From Paenibacillus montanisoli (lineage in GTDB: Bacteria; Bacillota; Bacilli; Paenibacillales; Paenibacillaceae): a DNA stretch of 64,000 nucleotides. The notes below the pieces were generated by a model. The model saw nothing but the letters and a program-made list of their open reading frames with translations, was not told the origin of the DNA and ran no database searches. Position numbers and translations under genes: made by a program. This document shows positions 1 through 9,254 of this stretch, piece by piece. The DNA lies in NCBI RefSeq assembly GCF_003268025.1, contig NZ_QLUW01000004.1:603399-667398 (forward strand). Reading direction: 5' to 3'. Each line of letters starts with the position of its first letter. Position 1 is the stretch's first letter.

Positions 1-23
1 AAGCTGACACCGTTTTCTTCATC

Positions 24-971
24 TTAGCCGGCCTCCCCCAATGTTTTTAGGAGCCGCCGAAGCAGCTCGTCTTCCCGAACTTGACCCGCTACACCGCCGG
101 GCTTCGATGTGCTCATGCTGCCGCAAATACATCCGATTTGCACACTTGTTGATACATCAAAACCTGATAAATAACCGTAAATAAACCCTGCATCGAAGCT
201 GTCCCCTGCTCCGACTGCATCAATAACGCCGACTTTTAGCGGTTCGGCCGGATAGGCCTTCCCTTGCGAGTAAGCGATTGCCCCTCTCTCGCCCTGCTTT
301 AAGACGGTAATCGGGACGACATCATTTAGCAGCTCAAGCGCTTGCCCGACTGTCGGCTGCTTTGTAATCCGTTTCAGCTCATTTTCATTGGGCAAAAAGA
401 TGTCGACATACGGGAGCAGCTCCCAAATGCCGCTGTCCCAGTTCTCGTCGGGATCCCAATTCGTGTCTAGACTGACCGTCATGCCATTAGCCTTCGCCTT
501 GCGTGCCATTTCCACGAAAGACGGCTGCAGCTTCCGCATTAAATAGTAGCTGCCGATATGAAGGTGCCGGGCTTGCTGAAACAATTCCTCCTGCACGTTC
601 AAAGCGTCCATGCGATCGATCGATCCTAAGTAGGTGAGAATGGCCCGATCATTGTCCTTGCACAAGGCGACGCCTATGCCGGTTTTCACGCCTGCATCAA
701 CCGTGACGTAATCCATCAGCATGCCGGATTCAGCGAGCTTGGCTCGGACGAAATCGCCGAACGCATCTTTGCCGACAACGCCGATACCGGCTGTCCGCAA
801 TTTCAGCTTGGACGTTTGACTGCCGAAAATGCTTCAGGAGCCGCCAAGATCTACGCAGTAGTTGTCCAAGACTTTCTCTGTTTGACCGAATTGCGGGACA
901 ACGTCGCCATACACCATCATATCGACGCATAAATCCATATACGTAATGACATCAATCGGTTTTTCGGTCAC
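24..971 (-). CDS. PfkB-family sugar kinase crossed by an in-frame UGA
   Basis: The reading frame starts at a GTG (971) 8 bases after an AAGGAG ribosome site and runs 316 codons to TAA at 24-26. Codon 46 (836-834) is TGA and the frame stays coding on both sides: before it comes VLDNYCVDLGGS, after it SIFGSQTSK. The GGS and GVVGKDAFGDF segments are the N-terminal sugar-binding part of PfkB kinases, and VGAGDSFDAGFIYGYLSG near the C-terminus is the anion-hole and catalytic-Asp signature. If the UGA terminates, only a 258-aa fragment from TTG 800 remains, without a good ribosome site. It is the last gene of the hut-GH4 operon. It may be a point nonsense mutation, a sequencing error, or recoding. 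The substrate is not inferable. Confidence 0.75.
801..836 (-). other. UGA codon followed by a short stem-loop
   Basis: Just after the UGA (836-834) the mRNA can fold a 7-bp stem, UUUCGGC (828-822) with GCUGAAA (807-801), including one G-U pair, around a 14-nt loop beginning AGUC. Position and size recall bacterial SECIS elements, but a stem this short is common by chance and SECIS recognition cannot be judged by eye. Confidence 0.3.
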
Positions 972-982
972 ATGCCTTCTCC

Positions 983-2353
983 TTATTGAAATTGTGGTAA
1001 GTATTGAATTTGTGCTTCAATGAGCTCATCCACCATGCGCGCGACCGCGCTTCTGTCATTCAAATAGCCGCCGGCAAGCACCGCTTCGACAAACAGATTG
1101 CGGTCCCCTGTTAGCGCCGCGTCTACGGTCAACTCGTGGATGGCGATCGGCTTGGCAAGGAGCTGCGCCAGTACGCTTGGGAAATCATTCATTTGCAGCG
1201 GAGCGAATCCGAAGCCCGTTGCCGAGGCAGGCACTTCGACGACAGCATCCTTCGGCAAGTTCGGCACCGTGCCGTTATTTGTCACATTCACGGAAAATAC
1301 GGCGCGTTTATCGTTCTCGATCGAATCGATAATGTCCATCAGCTGCTCATGCTCACCAGAGAGCTTATCGAAGAAGTCATCCGGCAGCGGCCCTTCGGAG
1401 TGAGCCAGCTTATCCATGTCGGCATAAATGTTGTCGCCGTACTCTATGACTTTCTCGAAGGAATAGCCATCGATGCCGAACGTTTTGCCGTAATAGTTGC
1501 CTCCTGGGAACTGTTCCGGGAAAAACTCGCAAATATGCCGGTCGCCCGGTGCGGCAAACGCGCCGTACCGATCGAAAATTTCCCAGGCAAAAGGATCGCC
1601 GAGCTTGGGCGTCTCGCCGCCCATCTCCGCAAACACATGGCCAAGCTTGGCATAGTCCTTCTCAAATCCGCCTTCGGCAATAAACGTCCGGTACTTCTCG
1701 CGAAGCAGCGGCAGCGCGTTTTTACCTTTATGAAAAAACTTATACATGAACGTCAAATGGTTGACGCCAACCGCATAAGACGTAAATTCGTTTCGTGGCA
1801 CGCCGGCAAAATGCGCCAGCGCTTCTTCCGAATAATTGACGCCGTGGCAAAGGCCGATGACAGGCATTTCGGTCGCTTTCTTAATTGCCCGGCAAATGAC
1901 CGTCATTGGGTTCGAATAGTTGAAGAAGTAGGCGTCCGGGCATATCCGCTGCACATCGCGGACAATGTCCACCATTGCTGGTATCATGCGCATTGCACGC
2001 GAGATTCCACCCGGCATCGCCGTGTCGCCGACCGGCTGATATACGCCGTATTTGCGCGGGATAAATACATCCTGCTCCCATGCTCTTCTACCGCCGACAC
2101 CGACAGTAGCGACAACGTAATCAGCCCCCGGCAATACATCTCTCCGGTCTGACGAGCTCGACAGCTGTACATTTGATTGCTTCGCGTCAATCATTTTCCG
2201 GCATAGCGCCGTAATCGATCGCAGCGCAGCCGGATCGGTATCGACCAGCGCCAAATGCCACTCTTGCCGCTCAGCGGTTCTGAGCAAATCGGCTACCAAG
2301 CCTTGCGTAAACATGGCGCTTCCCGCGCCGATCAGTACGATTTTTTTAGCCAC
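983..2353 (-). CDS. Glycoside hydrolase family 4 protein (alpha-galactosidase/6-phosphoglycosidase type)
   Basis: The 456-aa protein starts at GTG after GGAGGG. GH4 enzymes cleave glycosides by an NAD-dependent oxidation-elimination mechanism with a divalent metal. The NAD loop GAGS lies at residues 9-12, the sugar and metal residues are in NPM (148-150), CHG (169-171) and GVNH (196-199). The length is normal for the family. It lies 24 bases after hutG and 11 bases before the sugar kinase, so it should be co-transcribed with the hut genes, an unusual addition to a histidine operon. GH4 members differ in anomer and phosphate preference, so the substrate is left open. A second, distinct GH4 gene is at 16501-17898. 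Confidence 0.85.
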   Translation of the reverse strand: MAKKIVLIGAGSAMFTQGLVADLLRTAERQEWHLALVDTDPAALRSITALCRKMIDAKQSNVQLSSSSDRRDVLPGADYVVATVGVGGRRAWEQDVFIPRKYGVYQPVGDTAMPGGISRAMRMIPAMVDIVRDVQRICPDAYFFNYSNPMTVICRAIKKATEMPVIGLCHGVNYSEEALAHFAGVPRNEFTSYAVGVNHLTFMYKFFHKGKNALPLLREKYRTFIAEGGFEKDYAKLGHVFAEMGGETPKLGDPFAWEIFDRYGAFAAPGDRHICEFFPEQFPGGNYYGKTFGIDGYSFEKVIEYGDNIYADMDKLAHSEGPLPDDFFDKLSGEHEQLMDIIDSIENDKRAVFSVNVTNNGTVPNLPKDAVVEVPASATGFGFAPLQMNDFPSVLAQLLAKPIAIHELTVDAALTGDRNLFVEAVLAGGYLNDRSAVARMVDELIEAQIQYLPQFQ

Positions 2354-2377
2354 TTGCGCGTTCCCTCCTTAATCCCC

Positions 2378-3370
2378 TTAAGTCTGCTGCATTCTGTACT
2401 TTATCCCGCATAAAACATTCATAATGACGTATGCACCGGTCTTGACGGTTATCAGATGGCGCGGATCGCGTGCCGGATCAAGGCAGACGATATCGAGCGC
2501 CGCCGTCCTCGGTTCTTGGCCCGCAATATAAAGCGCCTCCAACAACTCCGATGACCACATCCCGCCGGGTGTTGAAGCAGGCGCCGCAGGCGCAAACGCG
2601 GCGTCCAGCACGTCGATATCGACGGTTACATAGATAAGATCTACCTGCTCACGAAGATAGGTAAGCGCTTCCACCATGACATGTTCGATGCCCTGCTTGC
2701 GCACTTGCCGGAGCGTGTAATAATTGACGCTGTGTTCATCGGCATATTTCTTATAGGCATAGGCGTTGAAATACCCATGCGGTCCGATATTAACGATATG
2801 ACGCCCTTCTATCGTGCCCGATTCGATCAAGCCGCGCATCGGCGTGCCGTTGCTCGGTCCGCCATCCTGCAGGTTCCGCAGGTCAAAATGCGCGTCGAAC
2901 TGGAGAATGCCGATTGTTTTGCCGCTATGGTGACGCTGGAATCCTTTCACCAGCGGGCAGGTGATGGAATGGTCACCTCCGATGGAGACCGGGAAATACG
3001 CCGGATTTCGACTCAGCGCTTCCACCATCGCTTCTTCAATATTGTGATGGCAGCGCGGAATATCCGTCACATGCATCTTGACATCGCCCAGATCGGCAAT
3101 GCGCAAATCAGCCAGATCGACATCGTAATCAATGTTGTACGTGCCGAACGATTTCCAGATGGAGCGGATCGCGTTCGGATTGTCGCTTGCTGCTGATGCG
3201 GTAATCGAAGACCGGGACAGCGGAACGCCAAGCAGCCCGACGTCCAGCTGCTGCCCCGCCGTATGCTCGCCGATCAGCTGGTTCATTTTCAAATCGTACC
3301 GGTCGCCCGGCTTCGCCGCGTACCGCAGCTGCGGCGGATCGATATAGGTATAACCGCTATTCTCCGTCAC
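2378..3370 (-). CDS. hutG: Formimidoylglutamase (arginase/agmatinase fold)
   Basis: This 330-aa ureohydrolase-fold protein should convert N-formimidoyl-glutamate to glutamate and formamide, the last step of histidine breakdown. The binuclear Mn signature is visible as GGDHSITCP, FDAHFDLR and TVDIDVLD. The start is a GTG at 3370 preceded by AAGGAGG, overlapping the end of hutI by 14 bases, which indicates translational coupling. The family alone cannot distinguish formimidoylglutamase from agmatinase; the position directly after hutI makes hutG the best name. Confidence 0.85.
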   Translation of the reverse strand: MTENSGYTYIDPPQLRYAAKPGDRYDLKMNQLIGEHTAGQQLDVGLLGVPLSRSSITASAASDNPNAIRSIWKSFGTYNIDYDVDLADLRIADLGDVKMHVTDIPRCHHNIEEAMVEALSRNPAYFPVSIGGDHSITCPLVKGFQRHHSGKTIGILQFDAHFDLRNLQDGGPSNGTPMRGLIESGTIEGRHIVNIGPHGYFNAYAYKKYADEHSVNYYTLRQVRKQGIEHVMVEALTYLREQVDLIYVTVDIDVLDAAFAPAAPASTPGGMWSSELLEALYIAGQEPRTAALDIVCLDPARDPRHLITVKTGAYVIMNVLCGIKYRMQQT

Positions 3371-4664
3371 AGCGAATGCCTCCTTGTACGACGATACGGC
3401 CGTTCTTGATTACCGTATCGACCAGATTGACACCAAAGTTGTATTGCAAATAAGCGTAATTCGGTGCATCAAACAGCACGAGGTCGGCTTTCTTGCCCAC
3501 CTCGATGCTTCCGATCTCCGCCGCTCTGCCGATGGCATGCGCCGCATTAATCGTACTTGCCGTAATGACTTCCGCAGGCGTCATGCGCATCATCAGACAT
3601 CCGAGATTCTGAATAAGCGGAAGCGACTCCGTCGGGCAGGAACCAGGATTGCGGTCTGTCGACAGCGCCACTGCTACACTTGCTTTAATCATCTCGCGGG
3701 CCCTTGCCGGCTCTTCCCTCAGGTAGAGGGCCGTGCCCGGCAGAAGAACGGCAATGACACCCTCTTCCGCCATTCGCCGGATTCCTTCGTCCGATGCTTT
3801 AAGCAGATGGTCTGCCGAGATAGCGCCTACCTTCGCCGCGAGCTCCGCGCCTCCGAAGGAGACGATTTCGTCAGCGTGGATTTTCGGGATAAGCCCATGT
3901 CTTTTGCCCGCTTCCAAGATCCGCTCCGACTGTTCCACCGTAAACACGCCCTGTTCGCAAAACACGTCGCAAAAATCAGCCAAGCCTTCTTCCGCTACTT
4001 TAGGCAGCATTTCTTCGATAACGATCCTTACATATTCATCCGGGTCGGTCTTATACTCAGCCGGTACGGCATGCGCCCCCATAAAGGTCGATACGATATC
4101 AACCGGATGCGATTCATGGAGCCTGCGTGCTACCCGGAGCTGCTTCAGCTCATCATCGGTCGTCAAACCGTAGCCGCTCTTGGCCTCTACCGTCGTTACC
4201 CCATGCAGCAGAAACCGGTCAAGCCGCTTCTCAGACTGTTCTGCCAGCTGCTCTTCCGTTGCTTTCCGAGTCTGCGCCGTCGAGTACAGAATGCCGCCGC
4301 CCTGCTGTAAAATCTCCATATAGGTAGCACCTTGCAGACGCATCTCCAGCTCGTGTTCCCTTGTACCGGCAAAAACCAAATGCGTGTGCGGGTCGATCAG
4401 CCCCGGCAGGACAATCTTGCCCGCCGCATCCACCGTATGAACCTCCACTGCCGGGGAAGCTTGAATCCGGTCGCGAACGAAAGACTCCGCCTCCGGGACG
4501 GAACCAACGAAGACGATAAGGCCGGTATCGCCGTCGACGACGACGCTCCCGCATGCGATGACGCCGATATCGTTCATCCCTGCGCCGGTTTTCGGCTTGC
4601 CGCTCGCACCCGCTACCGTCACGACTTGGGCGGCATCCTTCACGTATAACAGCGCTGCCGTCAT
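3357..4664 (-). CDS. hutI: Imidazolonepropionase
   Basis: A 435-aa amidohydrolase that opens the imidazolone ring of 4-imidazolone-5-propionate to give N-formimidoyl-glutamate. The metal-binding motif [10 protein letters not shown], the HADE motif with a second histidine and the [17 protein letters not shown] segment of the family are present. The length is normal. The ATG overlaps the hutU stop by 4 bases (ATGA), typical of coupled translation. It is a standard member of the pathway and shows no missing residues. Confidence 0.95.
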   Translation of the reverse strand: MTAALLYVKDAAQVVTVAGASGKPKTGAGMNDIGVIACGSVVVDGDTGLIVFVGSVPEAESFVRDRIQASPAVEVHTVDAAGKIVLPGLIDPHTHLVFAGTREHELEMRLQGATYMEILQQGGGILYSTAQTRKATEEQLAEQSEKRLDRFLLHGVTTVEAKSGYGLTTDDELKQLRVARRLHESHPVDIVSTFMGAHAVPAEYKTDPDEYVRIVIEEMLPKVAEEGLADFCDVFCEQGVFTVEQSERILEAGKRHGLIPKIHADEIVSFGGAELAAKVGAISADHLLKASDEGIRRMAEEGVIAVLLPGTALYLREEPARAREMIKASVAVALSTDRNPGSCPTESLPLIQNLGCLMMRMTPAEVITASTINAAHAIGRAAEIGSIEVGKKADLVLFDAPNYAYLQYNFGVNLVDTVIKNGRIVVQGGIRCDGE

Positions 4665-6349
4665 TTCGGCTGAACCTCGCTGCGCTTCATCATCGGCACA
4701 TGAATGCCGTGCTTCTCAGCGGTTTCGGCAGCCAGCTCATAGCCTGCATCCACATGCCGCACGACGCCCATGCCCGGGTCAGTCGTCAGCACCCGCTCCA
4801 GCCGGGCGGCAGCTTCCGGCGTTCCGTCGGCAACGACGACCATGCCGGCGTGCAGTGAATACCCCATTCCCACACCACCGCCATGGTGAACGGATACCCA
4901 GCTCGCGCCTGAAGCGGTATTTACCAGCGCATTCAGAATCGGCCAGTCGGCAATCGCATCGCTGCCGTCCTTCATCGCCTCCGTCTCGCGGTTCGGCGAA
5001 GCGACCGAGCCTGCATCGAGATGGTCGCGGCCAATGACAATCGGCGCGGACAACTCGCCGGATGCGACCATGTCGTTAATGATCTTGCCGAACTTTGCCC
5101 GATCGCCGTAGCCAAGCCAGCAAATTCTGGCCGGCAGCCCTTGGAAGGCGATCCGCTCTTGCGCAAGCGAAATCCATTTGCACAGCGGTTCATTATGCGC
5201 GAATTCTCGCAGCAGCGCTTCGTCCAGCTTGTAAATATCATGCGGATCGCCGGATAGCGCAGCCCAACGGAACGGTCCTCTTCCTTCGCAAAATTGCGGT
5301 CTGATATAGGCCGGTACGAACCCCGGAAAATCAAACGCGTTGGCAACGCCCTCATGAAGCGCGACTTCGCGGATGTTGTTGCCGTAATCGAACGCGATCG
5401 CTCCGCTTTGCTGCATGTTCAGCATCGCCCGTACATGCACCGCTATACTCGCTTTCGCCAGCGCCACAAATTGCGGCGGATCGGATTGACGCATCGCCTT
5501 GCCTTCTTCCAGACTCATGCCCGCCGGCAAATAGCCGTTAAGCGGATCATGCGCGGATGTTTGATCCGTCACAATGTCAGGGATGAAGCCGCGCCGTATC
5601 ATCTCCGGAAGCAGCTCGGCGGCATTGCCGAGAAGCCCAATCGACAGCGCCTTTCCCGCATGCTTTGCATCGGATGCCAGCCGGATTGCTTCGTCAATCG
5701 TATCGACCATCAAATCGCAATATTTCGTCTCGATTCGCTTCTGTATGCGTGTCGGGTCTACCTCGATGGCGATGCAGACGCCGTCGTTCATCGTAACTGC
5801 CAGCGGCTGCGCGCCGCCCATGCCGCCGAGGCCGGCTGTCAACGTAATCGTTCCGCGCAGACTTCCTCCGAAATGCTGCCTGGCGCATTCCGCGAACGTC
5901 TCGTATGTTCCTTGCACGATGCCCTGGCTGCCGATATAAATCCAACTGCCCGCCGTCATCTGGCCGTACATAATGAGCCCTTTGCGGTCAAGCTCATGGA
6001 ACTTTTCCCATGTCGCCCATGCGGGCACTAGATTCGAATTGGCAAGAAGAACCCGTGGCGCATCCGAATGGGTGCGGAAGACGGCGACCGGCTTACCGGA
6101 TTGAACCAGCAGCGTTTCGTTCTCTTCCAATTGCTGCAGCGTCTCGACGATGCGGTTGAAGCTCTCCCAATTTCGGGCCGCTTTCCCGATGCCGCCGTAA
6201 ACGATCAGCTCGTCCGGATGCTCCGCCACTTCCGGGTCCAAATTGTTCATCAGCATGCGAAGCGCGGCCTCCTGCACCCATCCCTTCGTCTGTAAAGTCG
6301 TGCCGCGCGGCGCTTTTATTACCCTGCTGCCATTGGCGCTCTGCTTCAT
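4661..6349 (-). CDS. hutU: Urocanate hydratase
   Basis: A 562-aa NAD-dependent hydratase turning urocanate into imidazolonepropionate. It has the NAD-binding [12 protein letters not shown] stretch, [31 protein letters not shown] and [16 protein letters not shown], all characteristic of canonical HutU. Nothing suggests a thiourocanate-specific variant, although this cannot be ruled out by eye. Because this enzyme is normal, the product of the odd lyase upstream is probably urocanate itself. It overlaps hutI by 4 bases. Confidence 0.96.
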   Translation of the reverse strand: MKQSANGSRVIKAPRGTTLQTKGWVQEAALRMLMNNLDPEVAEHPDELIVYGGIGKAARNWESFNRIVETLQQLEENETLLVQSGKPVAVFRTHSDAPRVLLANSNLVPAWATWEKFHELDRKGLIMYGQMTAGSWIYIGSQGIVQGTYETFAECARQHFGGSLRGTITLTAGLGGMGGAQPLAVTMNDGVCIAIEVDPTRIQKRIETKYCDLMVDTIDEAIRLASDAKHAGKALSIGLLGNAAELLPEMIRRGFIPDIVTDQTSAHDPLNGYLPAGMSLEEGKAMRQSDPPQFVALAKASIAVHVRAMLNMQQSGAIAFDYGNNIREVALHEGVANAFDFPGFVPAYIRPQFCEGRGPFRWAALSGDPHDIYKLDEALLREFAHNEPLCKWISLAQERIAFQGLPARICWLGYGDRAKFGKIINDMVASGELSAPIVIGRDHLDAGSVASPNRETEAMKDGSDAIADWPILNALVNTASGASWVSVHHGGGVGMGYSLHAGMVVVADGTPEAAARLERVLTTDPGMGVVRHVDAGYELAAETAEKHGIHVPMMKRSEVQPK

Positions 6350-6387
6350 CGTCGTTCCTCCTGCACCGCAAAATCTATTGTTGCAAC

Positions 6388-7917
6388 CTATAATTGTCCG
6401 ATTTGCTCTTCCAGCCGTTCAACCAAGTCGGCCCGTTCGACCATTGCAATGATTTCATGCAAATCGGGATAAAATACCCGGTCTTCGAGCCAGGCCGGTA
6501 TATGGGACCGAATCCATTCCGCCATCGCTCCGGTCCCTTGGCCAAGCCGAAGCGGTTTATGAAATTCAACCGCTTGCGTGGCGGCAAGCAGCTCCACTGC
6601 GATAATCTTTTGCGAATTGCTCACAACCCGTGCCGCTTTAATCGCCGCAGGCGTTCCCATGCTGACGTGATCTTCCTGAAAAGCAGATGTGGGAATCGAA
6701 TCGACGGATATCGGATGAGCAAGCACTTTATTTTCAGCCACGAGCGACGCCGCTACATACTGAGGGATCATAAAGCCGGAATTGACGCCGCTCTTCGCCA
6801 CGAGAAAGGCCGGCAACTCGCTAAGATGCGGATTGACCAGCCGATCAAGCCGACGCTCGGAAACGTTTGCAAGCTCCGAAACGGCAATTGCAAGCATATC
6901 CATCGTCAACGCGATCGGCTCCCCATGCGCATTGCAGGCGGATATCGCCTCGCCGCCCTCTTCATCCGCGAAGATAAGCGGATTGTCGGTTGCCGCGTTA
7001 AGCTCTATCGTCACCGTTTCAAGCGCATGCTCGATTTTGTCCCTGCAAGCCCCGTGAATTTGCGGCATCGAGCGGATGCTGAGCGCATCCTGTACACGGT
7101 AATCTTTATATTTTTCAGCGACTTCGCTTCCTTCGACCAACCGAAGCAGATTAGCCGCCACTTTGCTTTGCCCTTTAAACGGTCTCGCCCGCTGCACTCT
7201 CGGATCAAAGGCATGGCGCGTTCCTTTCAGCGCTTCGAACGACATCGCTCCCGCGATATCCGCCCACTTCGCCAATTGCATGGCATCGTAGACGGCCAGT
7301 GCGCTAATGCCGGTCATGCAGACCGTACCGTTCACAAGCGAAAGACCTTCCTTTGCCTGCAGCGCAAGCAGAGGAATACCCGCCCGGTTCATAGCCTCGC
7401 GACCGGAGAGCAGTTGGCCTTCGTAATACGCCTTTCCAAGACCGATCGTCACCAACGCGATATGCGCCATATGTGTCAAATAGCCAACCGAGCCTTGCGA
7501 AGGCACCCAAGGGACGACCTGCTTATTCAGCAAGTCGAGCAAGACATTTACCGTTTCCAGCCTGACGCCCGATCGACCTTGGCAGAAATTCGCAATGGCA
7601 GAGAACAGGATGCTTCTCACTTGATCGTGAGCCAGCGGTTCGCCGACGCCGCATGCATGGCTCATGACGATGTTCCGCGACAGCGTTGCCGCTTCCTCCG
7701 GCGAAATGCGGGTCTTGCACAGCTCCCCGATGCCGGTATTGACACCGTATACGGTTCGTTGATCGTGATCAAGAGAATCGACCCACGCCCGGCTTCGCTT
7801 AATGTTATTCGCGACTCCGTCTGTAATCGTCACTTTCGCGCCGCCTCTGGCGACTGCAACCAGCTCTTGAACCGTCAGCTTATGTTCATCCGAAATAACA
7901 ACCTGCGATATCGCCAT
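6388..7917 (-). CDS. hutH: HAL/PAL-superfamily lyase lacking the MIO triad (hutH position)
   Basis: This 509-aa protein is the first gene of the hut operon and is clearly of the histidine/aromatic ammonia-lyase fold: YGVNTGIG (57-64), LVNGT (194-198), DNPLIF (311-316), QEDHVSM (414-420). Normal HutH reads GSVGASGDLAPLSHMAL, where Ala-Ser-Gly cyclises to the MIO electrophile. Here residues 142-154 read [13 protein letters not shown]: the ASG triad is gone and the loop is about 3 residues shorter. The usual QDxYSLR tyrosine is also replaced (QDALSIR, 276-282). The base tyrosine (57) is kept. Known MIO-less relatives such as ergothionase eliminate trimethylamine from a betaine, so an N-methylated histidine such as hercynine is a candidate substrate. 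A housekeeping role on histidine is doubtful on this sequence. Confidence 0.85.
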   Translation of the reverse strand: MAISQVVISDEHKLTVQELVAVARGGAKVTITDGVANNIKRSRAWVDSLDHDQRTVYGVNTGIGELCKTRISPEEAATLSRNIVMSHACGVGEPLAHDQVRSILFSAIANFCQGRSGVRLETVNVLLDLLNKQVVPWVPSQGSVGYLTHMAHIALVTIGLGKAYYEGQLLSGREAMNRAGIPLLALQAKEGLSLVNGTVCMTGISALAVYDAMQLAKWADIAGAMSFEALKGTRHAFDPRVQRARPFKGQSKVAANLLRLVEGSEVAEKYKDYRVQDALSIRSMPQIHGACRDKIEHALETVTIELNAATDNPLIFADEEGGEAISACNAHGEPIALTMDMLAIAVSELANVSERRLDRLVNPHLSELPAFLVAKSGVNSGFMIPQYVAASLVAENKVLAHPISVDSIPTSAFQEDHVSMGTPAAIKAARVVSNSQKIIAVELLAATQAVEFHKPLRLGQGTGAMAEWIRSHIPAWLEDRVFYPDLHEIIAMVERADLVERLEEQIGQL

Positions 7918-8034
7918 AATAACCTCACTTTCGAATCGGGAAACGCACAGCCCTATAGGCGTCTTGGTTCCATTAAAGAAAGCCCTTACATGCCCTTATA
8001 TTAACGATTCATTCTTCTATTGGAACTAGCTAGA

Positions 8035-8063
8035 ATTGCTATTTTGTAGCACTATATTGCTAT
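8035..8063. promoter_or_regulatory. Direct repeat upstream of the hut operon, candidate AraC-type operator
   Basis: Two exact copies of ATTGCTAT begin at 8035 and 8056, a 21-bp period that puts them on the same face of the helix, the usual arrangement of AraC-family half-sites. They lie about 120 bases upstream of the lyase start. The AraC-type gene at 9255-10544 is the obvious partner. Inference only. Confidence 0.4.
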
Positions 8064-8078
8064 AGGCGTGTCCTACTT

Positions 8079-8094
8079 TGGGAAGCGCTTTCAC
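8079..8094. promoter_or_regulatory. cre-like catabolite-repression site
   Basis: TGGGAAGCGCTTTCAC keeps the central AAGCGCTTTC core of CcpA cre sites, with two departures from the consensus. It lies in the hut upstream region beside the direct repeat, so CcpA with HPr-Ser-P could repress the operon. Confidence 0.5.
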
Positions 8095-8144
8095 AATTCA
8101 ACCTGAAAACCTTAGATCTATTCGTCGAAACTCATCTAAATTGA

Positions 8145-8172
8145 ACAAAAAAGACGGGCTTCCGAAAGCCCG
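8145..8172 (-). terminator. Rho-independent terminator after the nucleoside hydrolase gene
   Basis: Stem CGGGCTT (8155-8161) with AAGCCCG (8166-8172), followed on the minus strand by a run of T residues (8152-8145). It separates the nucleoside hydrolase gene from the hut operon. Confidence 0.8.
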
Positions 8173-8187
8173 CCAGCCCGCCTGACA

Positions 8188-9162
8188 TTATATCCTCCCT
8201 GCAATGCGCTTTGGCCCATGCTCCAACAGCTCCAGCATCCATGCCCAAAATGCATCCAAATCGACATCGACCGCCGCATCAACGTTTGGCTGCTTATTCA
8301 TAACGTCGTTAAAATCGGCCACCGTCATCCCCCGCGTACAACTGCCGGCCAATTCAACCTCGATATAATGCGGCTCGGTTTTGATCAAATCCGGCCTCAC
8401 CACAACAGCCATCGCCAGCACGTCATGCATATGGGCCGGATCCAGCTCCACGCTGCCATACAACGAGACCCCGGTGAGACTGTTTCTACGCATCATATAA
8501 CTAAACACGTCCGCTGCCAGCGAAGCGAACGGATTGTCCATCGCCCGCACCTGCTCATACACATATTGCGGTAGCTCCGTCTTCAGCGTAACGTCTAGAC
8601 CAACCATAGTCAGCGAAATACCGGAACGGAAAACGATGTCCGCCGCCTCCGGATCGACCCAGATGTTGAATTCCGACGCCTGGGTCATGTTTCCGCCTCT
8701 CAGCGCCCCGCCCATTATTGTTATTTTCTCAATCAAGCTTGTTATCGCAGGATAGCGGGTCAGCGCCTTTGCCACATTCGTCAGCGGTCCAGTCACAAGC
8801 AGCTGCAGCTTGCCTTCGCATTCCACTGCGCAGCGATAGATCATATCCACCGCGTCCATTTCTTGAAGAGCCCGCTTCGCTTCCGGAACAACGACATCGC
8901 CGAGCCCGGACGTTCCGTGGCTTATCGCGACGTACAGCTCCCTCTGCAGCGGTGCCTCCGCTCCGCGTATAACCGGTATTTGAGATCCAAGGCTATCTAC
9001 AATGTTAAGCGTGTTGCGGCTCGTCTTGTCGACTTCGACACAGCCTGCCACCGTTGTTATCGCTTTCAAATCCAGCCGATCCTGGCTGAGAAGCGCGCAA
9101 ATTAACGCAATCGCGTCATCCATTCCGGTATCGCAATCGATCAAACAAGGGATTTTCGCCAT
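8188..9162 (-). CDS. Inosine-uridine-preferring nucleoside hydrolase family protein
   Basis: A 324-aa protein starting at ATG 9162 after AAGGAGTGGGACGTAC. The N-terminal DCDTGMDDAIAL is the Ca-binding aspartate cluster of nucleoside hydrolases, with TGPLTNVA and an EFNIWVDPEAA segment further on. It would split a ribonucleoside into ribose and base in the cytosol. It lies between the AraC regulator and the hut operon, all on the same strand, but has its own terminator. A longer start at 9198 is possible but has no ribosome site. Confidence 0.9.
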   Translation of the reverse strand: MAKIPCLIDCDTGMDDAIALICALLSQDRLDLKAITTVAGCVEVDKTSRNTLNIVDSLGSQIPVIRGAEAPLQRELYVAISHGTSGLGDVVVPEAKRALQEMDAVDMIYRCAVECEGKLQLLVTGPLTNVAKALTRYPAITSLIEKITIMGGALRGGNMTQASEFNIWVDPEAADIVFRSGISLTMVGLDVTLKTELPQYVYEQVRAMDNPFASLAADVFSYMMRRNSLTGVSLYGSVELDPAHMHDVLAMAVVVRPDLIKTEPHYIEVELAGSCTRGMTVADFNDVMNKQPNVDAAVDVDLDAFWAWMLELLEHGPKRIAGRI

Positions 9163-9254
9163 GTACGTCCCACTCCTTGAAGCCATATATACTTTCAATC
9201 GACTTTATCATAGCGAATGCGCTGCTATCTGCATCTAGCAGATATTGCGATACG

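Noticed and set aside
4661..6349. Thiourocanate hydratase instead of HutU
   Set aside because: All stretches I can compare match ordinary urocanate hydratase, so the lyase oddity is not mirrored here.
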